A DNA stretch of 64,000 nt from Bosea vaviloviae (GCF_001741865.1 NZ_CP017147.1:4827001-4891000), one strand, 5' to 3'; positions 16,417 to 26,284 are shown, numbered from the stretch's first letter. Notes: a model not told the origin generated them from the letters alone. Numbers and translations are program-made.

Positions 16417-17229
16417 TCACAATGGCAAGGCCGGCGGCCGCGCCGAGCGGCGGCGCAGATAGAGCGGCGCGAAGGCTTCGTCCTGACGCAGATCGAGCGC
16501 CCCCTCCTTCACCATCTCCAGCATCGCCGACAACGCCGAGGCCCTGACGGTCGCTGCCATCTCGCGCACCGGCAGGCCATGCGAGCTCATGTAGCGCGCA
16601 AGATAGGGGTCTATCGCGGTCCAATCGCCCGCCTCGCCGACGAGACGCTGCAAGGCCTCGCGCGCCTCGACCAGCGACCAGACGATGCGGTGGCCGACGG
16701 AGATATGCCCCTGAACGCGCCTCTGGCGCTGCTGCGCATAGGCCGAGAGCAGATCATAGAGCTCGGCCTCCCAGATCGGGCGCGCGCCCGCCACGATCGG
16801 CTCGGGCGCGCCGCGCGCAAAAACATCCTGCCCCAGCAATTCGCGCGAGGCGAGCCGGCGCGACGCTTCGCGGATCGCCTCCAGCCGGCGCAGGCGCAAG
16901 GCGAGCGCGGTGGCAAGGTCGGCCGCGCTCGGCTCTTCGCCCTTGGGCGGTTCAGGCAAGAGCAGGCGTGATTTGAGATAGGCCAGCCAGGCCGCCATCA
17001 CGAGATAGTCGGCCGCCAGTTCGAGCCTGAGCGCCCGCGCCTGCTCGACGAAGACGAGATATTGCTCGGCCAGGGCCAGGATCGAGATGCGGTGCAGATC
17101 GACCTTCTGGCGCCGCGCCAGATCGAGCAGCAGGTCGAGCGGACCTTCATAGCCGTCGACATCGACGAGGAGCGCGGGCTCGTCCTCACGGCGCGGGCCG
17201 TCATCCTCGAATGGCAGTTGCGCCGCCAT
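16417..17229 (-). CDS. scpA: Segregation and condensation protein A
   Basis: A 270-residue kleisin subunit that bridges the SMC heads. The family N-terminus is seen in VDGYEGPLDLLLDLARRQKV followed by DLHRISILALAEQYL, then DYLVMAAWLAYLKSRLLLP, and a C-terminal winged helix near EMVKEGALDLRQDEAFAPLYL. The start at 17229 gives a normal N-terminus. The open frame continues upstream through a palindromic repeat and is not coding there. Confidence 0.95.
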   Translation of the reverse strand: MAAQLPFEDDGPRREDEPALLVDVDGYEGPLDLLLDLARRQKVDLHRISILALAEQYLVFVEQARALRLELAADYLVMAAWLAYLKSRLLLPEPPKGEEPSAADLATALALRLRRLEAIREASRRLASRELLGQDVFARGAPEPIVAGARPIWEAELYDLLSAYAQQRQRRVQGHISVGHRIVWSLVEAREALQRLVGEAGDWTAIDPYLARYMSSHGLPVREMAATVRASALSAMLEMVKEGALDLRQDEAFAPLYLRRRSARPPALPL

Positions 17230-17265
17230 GGCCGGCCGCCCCTTCTTGATCGCGCCTGCCCGCTC

Positions 17266-17376
17266 GCAGCCCTCATCCTGAGGAGCCGCGAAGCGGCGTC
17301 TCGAAGGATGCTTCAGCGCGCTCTGGAGCATCCTTCGAGAGGCGGACTTCCGTCCGCTCCTCAGGATAAGGGCTGC
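17266..17376. repeat. Palindromic intergenic element between nagZ and scpA
   Basis: Outer arms GCAGCCCTCATCCTGAGGAG (from 17266) and the matching CTCCTCAGGATAAGGGCTGC (to 17376) differ by one base. Inner arms TCTCGAAGGATGC and GCATCCTTCGAGA pair perfectly. Elements of this general sequence (CTCATCCTGAGGAGC...GCATCCTTCGAGA) are very common in genomes of the order. Confidence 0.88.
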
Positions 17377-17423
17377 GGTGCCGGACAGGCCCCAAACCCC
17401 ACGAAGGCCGCAGGTTCGGCTGT

Positions 17424-18434
17424 TCAGGCGCTCAAGGCAAGCGCGCTTGCAAGCTGCGCCCTCGCTTCGTCCACATCCAGAGGCTCGGGCTCGTGCCGGA
17501 TGCGGGCGAGCGCCATGGCGGCACGGCGGCCGCGCGCACCTGTCATCTCCGGCACAGCGCCGGCGATCGCCACCATCTCCTCCATGATGCCGTGGCAATG
17601 CAGCACGACATCGACGCCGGCGCGGATCGCTGCCCTGGCCTTCTGCGCGAAGCCGCCCGCGAGCGCCTTCATCGAGATATCGTCGGTCATGATCAAGCCG
17701 TCGAAGCCGAGTTCGCCGCGCATGATCTCGCGGACGATCGTCTTCGACACCGTCGCCGGATGCTTCGGGTCCAGCGCAGTGAAGACGACATGGGCCGTCA
17801 TCGCCATCGGCATGTCGGCGAGATGCCGGAACGGGCGGAAATCGCTCGCCCGCAATTCCGCCAGCGAGGCCTCGACCACCGGCAGGTCGTGATGGCTGTC
17901 AGCCTTGGCGCGGCCATGGCCAGGCATGTGCTTGATCACCGGCAGCACACCGCCCGCAATCAGCCCCTCGGCCGCCGCCCGGCCGAGCCGCGCGATCATG
18001 TCGGGCTCATGCGCATAGGCGCGGTTGCCGATGACGTCGTGGCTGCCGGCGACGGGCACGTCGAGTACCGGCAGGCAATCGACATCGATGCCGACGGATT
18101 TCAGGTCGTGCGCCATCAACCGCGCCGAAAGCCGCACGATTTCACGCTGTTGCACGGGATCATTGATACCCAGGAACGCCCGCGCCGGCGGGTAGGCCGG
18201 CCAATGCGGCGGCCCCATGCGCTGGACCCGCCCGCCCTCCTGATCGATCAGGATCGGCGCGTGCCAGCCGACGGTCTCGCGCATCTGCGCCGTCAGGGCC
18301 GCGACCTGCTCAGGGCTTTGCGTGTTGCGCTTGAACAGGATGAAACCCCAGGGCCGCGCCTCCTTGAAGAAGGCGCGCTCGTCCTGGGTCAGGCTCGTGC
18401 CGAGGCAGCCGGCGATGAAGGCGCGTGAGGTCAT
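17424..18434 (-). CDS. nagZ: Beta-N-acetylhexosaminidase NagZ (GH3)
   Basis: A 336-residue cytoplasmic glycoside hydrolase that removes N-acetylglucosamine from anhydromuropeptides during peptidoglycan recycling. Diagnostic segments are ILIDQEGGRVQRM, the catalytic-loop KHMPGHGRAKADSHHDLPV with the Asp/His general acid pair, and the nucleophile region GLIMTDDISMKAL. It lies between the SPOR/TRAP region and scpAB, a common alphaproteobacterial order. Confidence 0.95.
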   Translation of the reverse strand: MTSRAFIAGCLGTSLTQDERAFFKEARPWGFILFKRNTQSPEQVAALTAQMRETVGWHAPILIDQEGGRVQRMGPPHWPAYPPARAFLGINDPVQQREIVRLSARLMAHDLKSVGIDVDCLPVLDVPVAGSHDVIGNRAYAHEPDMIARLGRAAAEGLIAGGVLPVIKHMPGHGRAKADSHHDLPVVEASLAELRASDFRPFRHLADMPMAMTAHVVFTALDPKHPATVSKTIVREIMRGELGFDGLIMTDDISMKALAGGFAQKARAAIRAGVDVVLHCHGIMEEMVAIAGAVPEMTGARGRRAAMALARIRHEPEPLDVDEARAQLASALALSA

Positions 18435-18470
18435 ATGTGAGGCCTAGAAAGGGGCAGGCCGGCGGTCAAC

Positions 18471-18626
18471 CCTCCGCCGTCATCCTGGACAAGCCGCCCT
18501 CGGGTCCGACTTTCGATCGGCCCAAGGATAAACTCCGCGGCGCAGCTCCGGGATCCATCGGAGGGCTCCGGAGCTCTACGATGGATCCCGGGACGACCTT
18601 CGGTCGCCCAGGATGACGGCGGAGGA
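18471..18626. repeat. Palindromic element with 18-bp perfect ends
   Basis: Ends CCTCCGCCGTCATCCTGG (18471-18488) and CCAGGATGACGGCGGAGG (18609-18626) are perfect inverted copies. The interior resembles the element at 9981-10114 (GATCCATCGGAGGGCTCCGG and CTACGATGGATCCCGGGACG shared). It sits between the TRAP binding-protein gene and nagZ. Confidence 0.88.
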
Positions 18627-18644
18627 CGGAAGAACCCTCGCGCC

Positions 18645-19742
18645 TCAGCGCATCTGCGCCGACATCTGGGCGTTGAAGGCGTCGAAAGGCAGCTCGGCGA
18701 CGCGGAACCAGAGCTGCTCCTTCTTCCAATAGGGCAGGAACGAATCATAGAACGTCTTGAAGGCCGGGTTGCCCGCGGCGAGCTCGCCATAAAGCGCGAA
18801 GGCCTCCTTGAACGCCGCCTGCATCACCTCCTGCGGGAAGGGGCGCAATTCGGCGCCGGCGGCGGCCAGCCGCAACAGGGCATCGGGATTGCCGTGGTCG
18901 TATTTGGCCACGCACAAGGCGTTGGCCTCCGAGCAGGCGGCTTCGAGCGCGGCCTTGTAGGCCGGCGGCAGATCGTTCCACTTGTCGAGATTGGCGATGA
19001 AGCTGACATTGGCGCAGCCCTCCCAGAATCCCGGATAGTAGTAATATTTCGCGACGCGCTGGAAACCGAGCTTTTCGTCGTCGAGCGGACCGGAAAACTC
19101 GACGGCGTCGAGCGTGCCGCGCTCCAGAGCCGGATAGATGTCGCCGCCGGCGATCTGCTGCGGCACGACGCCGAGCCGCGCCATGATGCGCCCGCCGAGG
19201 CCCGCGATGCGGAATTTCAGCCCCTTCAAGTCTTCGAGCGTCTTGATCTCCTTGCGGAACCAGCCGCCCATCTGGGCGCCGGTGTTGCCGGAGGGGATCG
19301 TGTAGCAGTTATAGCCCTTCATGAAGGCGCGGCACAGCTCGAGCCCGCCGCCCTGATAGAGCCAGGCGTTCTGCTGGCGCGTATTGAAGCCGAAGGGCAG
19401 CGAGGTCTCGAAAGCGAAGGCCGGGTCCTTGCCGATATAAAAGCTCGACAGCGTATGGCTGCACTCGACCGTGCCGTTCTGGACGGCGTCGAGCGCCTGC
19501 AGGCCGGGCACGATCTCGCCGGGCGCAAACACCTGGATCTGGAACTGGTTGTCGGTGAGCTCGCCGACGCGCTTGGCGACCTGCGTGCTGAGGCCATAGA
19601 GCGTGTCCAGGCTCTTGGGATAGCTCGAGGTTAGGCGCCAGCTGACCTTGGGCTGCGACTGGGCGATGGCGGGAGCGGCGATGGCTGTGCCACCGACTGC
19701 GGCGCCCGTGCCTGCGGCCTTGACGAATGTACGGCGATCCAT
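18645..19742 (-). CDS. TRAP transporter substrate-binding protein (DctP/TakP-like), Tat-exported, orphan
   Basis: A 365-residue periplasmic solute-binding protein. The N-terminus MDRRTFVKAAGTGAAVGG is a twin-arginine leader with cleavage probably after PAIA. The mature part follows the TakP pattern: WRLTSSYPKSLDTLYG, TLSSFYIGKDPAFAFETSLP, KGLKFRIAGLGGRIMARLG with the substrate-binding Arg, and GTLDAVEFSGPLDDEKLGF. TakP-type proteins bind 2-oxo acids such as pyruvate; the ligand here is not shown. No DctQ or DctM membrane subunits are adjacent, so it must work with a distant permease or be an orphan. The Tat route fits the tatABC genes 4 kb away. Confidence 0.9.
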   Translation of the reverse strand: MDRRTFVKAAGTGAAVGGTAIAAPAIAQSQPKVSWRLTSSYPKSLDTLYGLSTQVAKRVGELTDNQFQIQVFAPGEIVPGLQALDAVQNGTVECSHTLSSFYIGKDPAFAFETSLPFGFNTRQQNAWLYQGGGLELCRAFMKGYNCYTIPSGNTGAQMGGWFRKEIKTLEDLKGLKFRIAGLGGRIMARLGVVPQQIAGGDIYPALERGTLDAVEFSGPLDDEKLGFQRVAKYYYYPGFWEGCANVSFIANLDKWNDLPPAYKAALEAACSEANALCVAKYDHGNPDALLRLAAAGAELRPFPQEVMQAAFKEAFALYGELAAGNPAFKTFYDSFLPYWKKEQLWFRVAELPFDAFNAQMSAQMR

Positions 19743-19934
19743 GGGTTTCCTCGGTTTCTTGTGTCGCGTGGGATTCTGGTCTCGCGCCCTGCCCTCGCCT
19801 GACCAAGACTCGCTCTAGCCAAGCCTCGCTCTAGCCAAGACATGCGCAAGCTCGGCGGCGACGCTACCCGCACTGAGCCCGCGCTTGAACCCCAACCATG
19901 CGGGAGCGTCATGCGCCGCAGGCCGAACGGAAAA

Positions 19935-19966
19935 GCCGCCGGCAGCGATTGGGCGCTGCCGGCGGC
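19935..19966 (-). terminator. Terminator hairpin between the SPOR gene and the TRAP gene
   Basis: Perfect 13-bp stem GCCGCCGGCAGCG (19935-19947) and CGCTGCCGGCGGC (19954-19966) with loop ATTGGG. On the minus strand it is followed by CTTTTCC, a short T-run, so it should end transcripts from the SPOR-domain gene. Confidence 0.75.
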
Positions 19967-20005
19967 GTTGTTATAGGTCAGGCGTTATGTGACGGCTGAA
20001 GCCCG

Positions 20006-20050
20006 CTCAGTTCTTGTTCGCTCAGTTCTTGCTCGTCTAGTTCTTGGCGA
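20006..20050. repeat. Three 15-nt tandem units spanning the stop codon of the SPOR gene
   Basis: Units CTCAGTTCTTGTTCG (20006-20020), CTCAGTTCTTGCTCG (20021-20035) and the diverged TCTAGTTCTTGGCGA (20036-20050). The third unit contains the stop codon of the SPOR-domain gene, so the repeat looks like local duplication of the gene's 3' end. Confidence 0.75.
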
Positions 20051-21704
20051 TGAAGCACTGGCCGCCGGCCGTCTGCAGCTGCGTGCACATGGCCGTGGCG
20101 TCGTCGCGCGAATAGGGGCCGACGCGCAGGCGGTAGACGGTCTTGCCGCCGGCGAGTTCGGTCTTGCGCACGATCGGCGCCTGGCTGCCCAGCTGATCCG
20201 GGTACTTGCGCTGCAGCGCCGAGAAGGTGGCGCGCGCCTCCGCCTCGCTGCCGGGCGCGCCGAGCTGCACCGCGAAATCGCCGGTGCCGGCGCGGATCGC
20301 GGCGGTGGCCGGAGCGGCATTCGGCGTAGCCGGTGCGGCGCTGGCGACGCGCAGCGGCGGCGTGGTCGCGGGTGCCGGCGTCGCGACGCGTTCCTGCACT
20401 TTCGCGGCCTCGGGCGTTGTGGCCGGGCGCGGGCGTGGCTGGCTGTTGGCCGCCGTCGCGCTCGAATTGCTCGCGGCAGGCGCGGTGAGCTTGGCGGGAG
20501 CCGAGCCCGTGACCGACGGTGATACGGCGTTGATGTTGCCGTTGCCGTTCGCGCCGGGAGGCGGCGCGGGTGTGCCGTCGGGCCGGATCGCGACGGTGCG
20601 CACGCGGCGCGGCTCGCCCAGACCCGGAACGGCAGGCCCCGACGTCAAAGCGGGCTCGGCTGGCGTCGCGCTGCGCTCTGGCACGGCGGGAGCGTTCGCC
20701 AGCGGGTTGGTCGTGCCGGAGGTGTCGGTGCCGCCGGTGACCACGGACGAACCCGGGCCGGGCAGGACGACACGCGCCGGCAAGGACCGCGCCGCCTGCT
20801 GGACATCGACCGGCTGCTCCTCGCGAGTGACCACCTGGGTCTGGGTCGAGGGAGCCTGTCCGACCTTTTCGTAGATCTGCTTGTTCTGGTTGGGAATCTC
20901 GGCGCCGCCGGGATTGGTCGGCTCGACCTTGGTCGGGCCGCGATCGGCGTTGATCACCAACGGCGATCCGTCCTTGCTGACCGGGCCGGACGAACGGAAG
21001 AACGACGCGCCGGCGACGCCAACGATGCCGATGACGGCGACGGAGGCCAGCAGCCACAAGCCCTTGCGCGAACGGCGCGGCTCGAGATCGGGCGCATCGT
21101 CCTCCGCCATCATCGGCCGCTCAGCCGGCTCGGACATGGCTGGCTGGCTGTAGCCGCCGGACTGCTCATAGGCATAGGAATAGCCGCCGGCCTCCTGATC
21201 GAGGTCACGCGGCGCATCAGCCACGCCTTGCACCGAAGCGGGTCGCTGATAGCTCTGCGGCTCCGGCAGGTGGAAGCCATGCTCCACGGGCTCGTCATAA
21301 TGCTCGTCGGCGACGGGCGCAGGCACCGAGGGCGTCGCCGGTCGAGCGACGTCGGTGCGCCGCAGCAGCGCCTCGAACTCGTCGAGCGCTCCGCGCAGCT
21401 CGGCGGGAGGAGCAGAGCTCTCGGGCGCCGGCGGAACCGGAGCGGGCACGAAGGAGGGCTCCTGCCGCGGCGGCTGCCAGGACTGCGCTGGCTGTTGCCA
21501 GGACTGTACCGGCTGCGGCACTGGCGCCGGCTGGCCGCGATGGGCGAAGATATCCTTCAGCGGATCGTCCTGCCCAACGATGCGCGTCAGTTCCGCGAGC
21601 GGATCCGTGGCTTGGCCGGGCTTGGGCGCCTGGGCCGCACCGCGAAGCTGACGCTCGAGATCTTCGAGGTCGAGGGCGAAACGGTTTCTAGCTGGCTCAC
21701 TCAT
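20037..21704 (-). CDS. Membrane-anchored SPOR-domain protein
   Basis: A 555-residue protein with cytoplasmic N-terminus, one membrane helix (GLWLLASVAVIGIVGVAGAS) near residue 225, a long periplasmic Pro/Ala/Thr-rich linker and a C-terminal SPOR domain (GDFAVQLGAPGSEAEARATF to the end, about residues 475-555). SPOR domains bind denuded septal glycan, so a role at the division site is likely. The start at 21704 (MSEPARNRFALDLEDLERQL) is preferred over the longer frame. Together with nagZ and nlpD it makes this a peptidoglycan-turnover neighbourhood. Confidence 0.88.
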   Translation of the reverse strand: MSEPARNRFALDLEDLERQLRGAAQAPKPGQATDPLAELTRIVGQDDPLKDIFAHRGQPAPVPQPVQSWQQPAQSWQPPRQEPSFVPAPVPPAPESSAPPAELRGALDEFEALLRRTDVARPATPSVPAPVADEHYDEPVEHGFHLPEPQSYQRPASVQGVADAPRDLDQEAGGYSYAYEQSGGYSQPAMSEPAERPMMAEDDAPDLEPRRSRKGLWLLASVAVIGIVGVAGASFFRSSGPVSKDGSPLVINADRGPTKVEPTNPGGAEIPNQNKQIYEKVGQAPSTQTQVVTREEQPVDVQQAARSLPARVVLPGPGSSVVTGGTDTSGTTNPLANAPAVPERSATPAEPALTSGPAVPGLGEPRRVRTVAIRPDGTPAPPPGANGNGNINAVSPSVTGSAPAKLTAPAASNSSATAANSQPRPRPATTPEAAKVQERVATPAPATTPPLRVASAAPATPNAAPATAAIRAGTGDFAVQLGAPGSEAEARATFSALQRKYPDQLGSQAPIVRKTELAGGKTVYRLRVGPYSRDDATAMCTQLQTAGGQCFIAKN

Positions 21705-21800
21705 GGCATGATCCATTCCAGCGCGGGCCGAGGCGACGATTGGAACGCCGAACCTCACGCGCGGTCAAATTGACCTTGTGCGCGCTGCCGGAAGGTTCCG

Positions 21801-23576
21801 TCAGCGCATCTCTTCCGGCGCCGCTACACCTGCGACTGCCAGACCGGAAGCAAGAACGCTGCGCACCGCATGCACGAACGCCAATCTCGCTTCCGTCGAC
21901 TTTCGATCAGTTTGATTAACGAACCGTAATTGCGGCGAGTCTTTGCCCTTGTTCCAAAGCGAGTGGAATGCGCTCGCCAGCTCATGCACGAAAAAGGCCA
22001 CCCGATGCGGCTCATGCGCCAGGGCTGCACCCTCGATCATCCTGGGATAGGCCGCGATCATCTTGACGATGCCGATCTCGGCCTCGTCGGTGAGCATAGC
22101 GAGATCCGCTTGAGCCATCTTGGCAGGCGACAGATCGAGATCGGGAAAGGCCTCGCGCGCCTGCCGGAAGATCGAAGCACAGCGCGCATGCGCGTACTGG
22201 ACATAGAAGACGGGGTTGTCCTTCGACTGCTCGACGACCTTGGCGAGATCGAAGTCGAGCGTCGCGTCGTTCTTGCGGAAGATCATCATGAAGCGCACCG
22301 CGTCGCGGCCGACCTCGTCGATCACCTCACGCAGCGTGACGAAATCGCCCGAACGCTTCGACATGCGCACCTGCTCGCCATTGCGCAGCAGCCGGACGAG
22401 CTGGCAGAGCTTGACGTCGAGCGCCCCTGCCCCGCCGGTCACCGCCTTCACGGCCGCCTGCATGCGCTTGACGTAGCCGCCATGGTCGGCGCCCCAGACG
22501 TCGATCATCTCGGTGAAGCCGCGCGTGAACTTGGAGCGGTGATAGGCGATGTCGTTGGCGAAATAGGTGTAGCTGCCATCCGACTTCAAAATCGGCCGGT
22601 CGACATCGTCGCCGAACTGGGTGGCGCGGAACAGCGTCTGCTCGCGATCCTCCCAATCCTCGTCCTTCTGGCCCTTGGGCGGCGGCAGGCGGCCCTCATA
22701 GATCAGGTCGCGGGCGCGCAGATCCGCGATCGTCTCGGCCACTGCGTCGAGATTGCCGTCGACTTTCTGCAGCGAGCGCTCGGAGAAGAAGACGTCGTGG
22801 ACGACGCCGAGCGCCGCGAGATCGTCGCGGATCATCGCCATCATGCCGTCGATCGCGACCGCACGGACGAGCGGCAGCCACTCGGATTCGGGCTTCGCCA
22901 GCAAGGCGTCGCCATGCGCCTTGGCCAGCGTCTGCCCGACGGAGACGAGATAGTCGCCGGGATACAAGCCCTCGGGGATCTCGCCGATCGTCTCGCCCAA
23001 CGCCTCGCGATAACGCAGGAAGGCGGAGCGCGCGAGCACATCGACCTGCGCGCCGGCATCGTTGATGTAATATTCCCGCGCCACGTTGTGACCGGCGAAA
23101 GCCAGCACATTGGCGAGCGAATCGCCGAAGACCGCGCCGCGGCCATGGCCGACATGCATCGGCCCTGTCGGATTGGCCGAGACATATTCGACATTGATCT
23201 TCGGCTCGGGCTTGAATGCGCCCCGGCCGTAGTCAAGTCCGGCCTCGACCGCGCTCTTCAGAATCGCGGTGAAGATCTCCGGCTGCAGCGTCAGATTGAT
23301 GAAGCCCGGCCCCGCGATCTCGGTCTTGACGATCGTCGCATCGCTGGCGAGCTCCTCGCAGATCAGCTGTGCCAGCGCGCGCGGATTGGTGCCCGCCTCC
23401 TTGGCCAGCACCATCGCGGCATTGGTCGCGAGGTCGCCATGGGCTGCATCCCTGGTCGGCTCGACCACGACCCGGCCGAGATTGAGCCCGGCGGAAAGCG
23501 CACCACGCTCGGACAAGCGCGCCAGCGCGGCGTTGACGCGGGCGGAATAGGTCTCGAACAGGTTCATCGCGGTCAT
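21801..23576 (-). CDS. argS: Arginyl-tRNA synthetase
   Basis: A 591-residue class I synthetase. The N-terminal Add1 domain covers about the first 110 residues. The HIGH-type motif is [15 protein letters not shown] and the KMSKS counterpart is [12 protein letters not shown]. The anticodon-binding DALR domain is C-terminal. A start three codons later ([12 protein letters not shown]) is equally plausible. It lies between dgt and the SPOR gene on the same strand. Confidence 0.97.
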   Translation of the reverse strand: MTAMNLFETYSARVNAALARLSERGALSAGLNLGRVVVEPTRDAAHGDLATNAAMVLAKEAGTNPRALAQLICEELASDATIVKTEIAGPGFINLTLQPEIFTAILKSAVEAGLDYGRGAFKPEPKINVEYVSANPTGPMHVGHGRGAVFGDSLANVLAFAGHNVAREYYINDAGAQVDVLARSAFLRYREALGETIGEIPEGLYPGDYLVSVGQTLAKAHGDALLAKPESEWLPLVRAVAIDGMMAMIRDDLAALGVVHDVFFSERSLQKVDGNLDAVAETIADLRARDLIYEGRLPPPKGQKDEDWEDREQTLFRATQFGDDVDRPILKSDGSYTYFANDIAYHRSKFTRGFTEMIDVWGADHGGYVKRMQAAVKAVTGGAGALDVKLCQLVRLLRNGEQVRMSKRSGDFVTLREVIDEVGRDAVRFMMIFRKNDATLDFDLAKVVEQSKDNPVFYVQYAHARCASIFRQAREAFPDLDLSPAKMAQADLAMLTDEAEIGIVKMIAAYPRMIEGAALAHEPHRVAFFVHELASAFHSLWNKGKDSPQLRFVNQTDRKSTEARLAFVHAVRSVLASGLAVAGVAAPEEMR

Positions 23577-23615
23577 TCTTGGCGGTGGTTCGTGCTTGCA
23601 GGGAAGCGCCCGGCC

Positions 23616-24845
23616 CTATCGCAGCGAGGGGGTGGCGTCAAACAGGCGGCGGTGTTCGTCGAGCGCGTACCAGTCGGTCATGCCGGCGATATAGTCTGAA
23701 ATCCGCCGCGCCTGACGCTGCGGATCGAGCGCCTCGCAGCCCTCGCCCCACTCCGCCGGCATGGCGCTGGGCTCGGCCAGGAAGCGCGAAAACAGGTCAC
23801 GCACCACGTCGGCCGCCCTGCGCCGGATCTCGGCGATGCGCGGATGGCGATACATATTGGGATAGAGGAAGGCCTTGATCTCGCTGTCGGCCGCCGTGAT
23901 CGCCCCGGAGAAGGCGATGACGGGCGCGCCCGTCCGGCGAACCGCATCGGCGTCCCGCGGCTGCAGCGCCGCGATCCGGGCCTGCGACTCCCCGATCACA
24001 TCCTCGACGAAGTGGGTGATGACGCGCCGGACGAGCTCGTTGGTGGCGCGCGGCTTGGCGAGGCCGGGATGCAGCCGGTCGATCTCGTCGAGCAATTCCG
24101 CCAGGAACGGCAGCTTGCGCAGGTCCGTAAGCTCGAACAGCCCCGCGCGCAGGCCGTCATCGAGATCATGCGCGTTATAGGCGATATCGTCGGCGAGCGC
24201 GGCAGCCTGCGCCTCCGCCGAGGCATAGCTGTCGAGCCAGAGATCCTGCTGCGCCTGGTATTCGAGGATCGCGGCGGGAATGCCGGTATCCGCATAGCGC
24301 GCGGTCGGCTTGCCATCGCCGCCGAGCAATGGGCCGTTATGCTTGACCAGCCCCTCCAGCGTCTCCCAGCTCAGGTTCAGCCCGTCGAAGCCGGCATAGC
24401 GATGCTCCAATCGCGTCACGATTCGCAGCGTCTGGGCATTGTGGTCGAAGCCGCCGAAGTCTTTCATGCACGCGTCGAGCGCATCCTCGCCGGTATGGCC
24501 GAAGGGCGTGTGGCCGAGGTCATGCGCCAGCGCGAGCGCCTCGGCGAGATCCTCATCGAGCCCCAGCGCCCGGGCAAGCGCACGCGCGATCTGCGCCACC
24601 TCGATCGTATGCGTCAGTCGCGTGCGGTAATGGTCTCCCTCATGCGAAACAAAGACTTGCGTCTTGTGCTTCAAGCGCCGGAAGGCCGTGGAATGGATGA
24701 TGCGGTCGCGGTCGCGCTGGAACTGGCTGCGCGTCGGCGAGCTCGGCTCATCGACCAGACGACCGCGACTCAGGCTCGATCGGCAGGCATAAATCGCCCG
24801 CCAGCGGTCGCCGGGTTCCGGTTCAAAGCTCTGTTGATGCGGCAT
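23616..24845 (-). CDS. dgt: dGTP triphosphohydrolase-like HD-domain protein
   Basis: A 409-residue HD-domain phosphohydrolase that splits dNTPs to nucleoside and triphosphate. The metal-binding residues are seen in [16 protein letters not shown] and [16 protein letters not shown] (the HD pair), with a later [13 protein letters not shown] that supplies the last Asp. The N-terminal [11 protein letters not shown] is typical. Length is that of the type 2 subfamily. It is divergent from the A-type carrier gene across a 98-nt gap. Confidence 0.94.
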   Translation of the reverse strand: MPHQQSFEPEPGDRWRAIYACRSSLSRGRLVDEPSSPTRSQFQRDRDRIIHSTAFRRLKHKTQVFVSHEGDHYRTRLTHTIEVAQIARALARALGLDEDLAEALALAHDLGHTPFGHTGEDALDACMKDFGGFDHNAQTLRIVTRLEHRYAGFDGLNLSWETLEGLVKHNGPLLGGDGKPTARYADTGIPAAILEYQAQQDLWLDSYASAEAQAAALADDIAYNAHDLDDGLRAGLFELTDLRKLPFLAELLDEIDRLHPGLAKPRATNELVRRVITHFVEDVIGESQARIAALQPRDADAVRRTGAPVIAFSGAITAADSEIKAFLYPNMYRHPRIAEIRRRAADVVRDLFSRFLAEPSAMPAEWGEGCEALDPQRQARRISDYIAGMTDWYALDEHRRLFDATPSLR

Positions 24846-24943
24846 GGCGGATCCGTCATCGCCCCCTGCTTGTAGAGGCGCGTGTCGGCAATTACCTTTG
24901 TGGGCAACCCGGGTGCAAGCAGCATCTGCCCAAGGAGCTCGCC

Positions 24944-25300
24944 ATGTCGACCGATATCGAGGTCAATCCGCGCGGCGTCGCCGTCGCCGTCACCGGCAAG
25001 GCCGCGAGCCGCATTCTCTCCGTGATGGAAAAGGAGCCGCCCGGCTCGATGCTGCGCGTCAGCGTCGCCGGCGGTGGCTGTTCCGGCTTCCAGTACATCT
25101 TCGACGTCGACCGGGAAAAAGCGCCGGGCGACCTCGTGATCGAGCGCGACGGCGCAACCGTGCTGATCGACGAGACCTCGCTCGATCTGCTCGAAGGCTG
25201 CACGATCGATTTCGTCGACGATCTGGTGGGTCAGTCGTTCCGCATCACCAACCCGAACGCGACCAGCTCCTGCGGCTGCGGGACGTCGTTCGCGGTCTGA
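24944..25300 (+). CDS. erpA: A-type iron-sulfur cluster carrier (ErpA/IscA family)
   Basis: A 118-residue HesB-type carrier that receives Fe-S clusters and passes them to target enzymes. The three ligand cysteines are present: one in [13 protein letters not shown] near residue 45 and two in SSCGCGTSF at the C-terminus. Whether it is ErpA or IscA cannot be settled from sequence alone; this dgt-divergent position in alphaproteobacteria usually carries the ErpA-like gene. No isc or suf genes are in view. Confidence 0.88.
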   Translation: MSTDIEVNPRGVAVAVTGKAASRILSVMEKEPPGSMLRVSVAGGGCSGFQYIFDVDREKAPGDLVIERDGATVLIDETSLDLLEGCTIDFVDDLVGQSFRITNPNATSSCGCGTSFAV

Positions 25301-25334
25301 ATCCAACGCTCTGAACGTCGGGAGCGGCCTTCCT

Positions 25335-25445
25335 CGTCATGGTGGTCCTCGGGCTTGTCCCGAGGATCATCCCGGCCATCCACGTCTTCCTTCGTCGAGG
25401 GCAATGTTCAAGACGTGGATGCTCGCCACAAGGGCGAGCATGACG
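25335..25445. repeat. Palindromic element downstream of the Fe-S carrier gene
   Basis: Outer CGTCAT (25335) and ATGACG (25445), an inner pair ATCCACGTCTT and AAGACGTGGAT, and local hairpins CCTCGGGCTTGTCCCGAGG and GCTCGCCACAAGGGCGAGC. It marks the change from the conserved core run to the plastic region. Confidence 0.75.
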
Positions 25446-25482
25446 GCGCGGATTACTTGACCGGACAAGTGGCAGCGCGGCA

Positions 25483-26097
25483 TCAATGCGAACTGATCGC
25501 GCCGCCCTGCTCCAGCCGGATCTCGGCGGCCATCAGGCCCTTCGGCCCGGGGCCATAGCGCACCAGCACGGCCTGACCCGGGATCAGCTCCACCAAGCCA
25601 TAGCGCCGCAATGTTTCCATATGGACGAAGATATCCGGCGCGCCCTCGCCCGCCGAGACGAAGCCGAAGCCGCGCAGGCGGTTGAACCACTTCACCACCA
25701 TGCGCTCGAGGCCGCTGGTCGGCGTGACCGAGACATTGGTGCGCGCCATCGGCAATTCGGCGGGATGACGCCCGGCGCTGGTGTCGATCGACAGAACCCG
25801 CACCGCCTGCCGGCCGCGTGTCTTCTCGATCGCCTCGAGCACGATGCGCGCGCCCTCGGCAATGGCGTTGAAGCCGTCGCGCTTCAGGATGGTGACGTGG
25901 ACGAGCACGTCGGCGCCGCCATCCTCCGGGACGACGAAGCCATAGCCCTTGCTGACGTCGAACCATTTGACATAGCCGGCGAGCTCGACACCAGCCTCAT
26001 GAGACAGCCCATCGGGCCCGTCGAGCCGCATCACGCGATTGAGCGACTGGATCGGTCCTACTGGTGGTCGCCCGCTCTCACCGTACTCGTCGGACAT
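25483..26097 (-). CDS. Protein with two cold-shock domains
   Basis: A 204-residue protein with two CspA-type OB folds. The first (about residues 40-105) has [20 protein letters not shown] and [13 protein letters not shown]. The second (about residues 132-195) has [20 protein letters not shown] and [13 protein letters not shown]. Each has RNP1- and RNP2-like motifs, so both should bind single-stranded nucleic acid. This double form is common in Hyphomicrobiales, whereas typical Csp proteins are about 70 residues. Its targets are unknown. Confidence 0.9.
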   Translation of the reverse strand: MSDEYGESGRPPVGPIQSLNRVMRLDGPDGLSHEAGVELAGYVKWFDVSKGYGFVVPEDGGADVLVHVTILKRDGFNAIAEGARIVLEAIEKTRGRQAVRVLSIDTSAGRHPAELPMARTNVSVTPTSGLERMVVKWFNRLRGFGFVSAGEGAPDIFVHMETLRRYGLVELIPGQAVLVRYGPGPKGLMAAEIRLEQGGAISSH

Positions 26098-26284
26098 GTG
26101 CCGCTCACCCCCACGCGATTGGCTTGATTCGTGGTGTCACGATACCATTGCTGCCAAGGCGCGATACAGCCCGCAGAGCTTCATCCACATCAACGAGAGG
26201 GAAATATTCAATTGTAAGCAGCTTGGCCGCCCAAAGCTCAGTCGTCATGATCACGCGCGCCGCCATTTGATTCCGGAGAGACCG

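Noticed and set aside
16417..17598. Longer ScpA start 123 codons upstream
   Set aside because: The extension reads through a palindromic repeat and the nagZ 3' end; the family N-terminus begins at 17229.
21930..23699. Open frame of 589 codons opposite argS
   Set aside because: Complement of an essential synthetase gene; no domain features.
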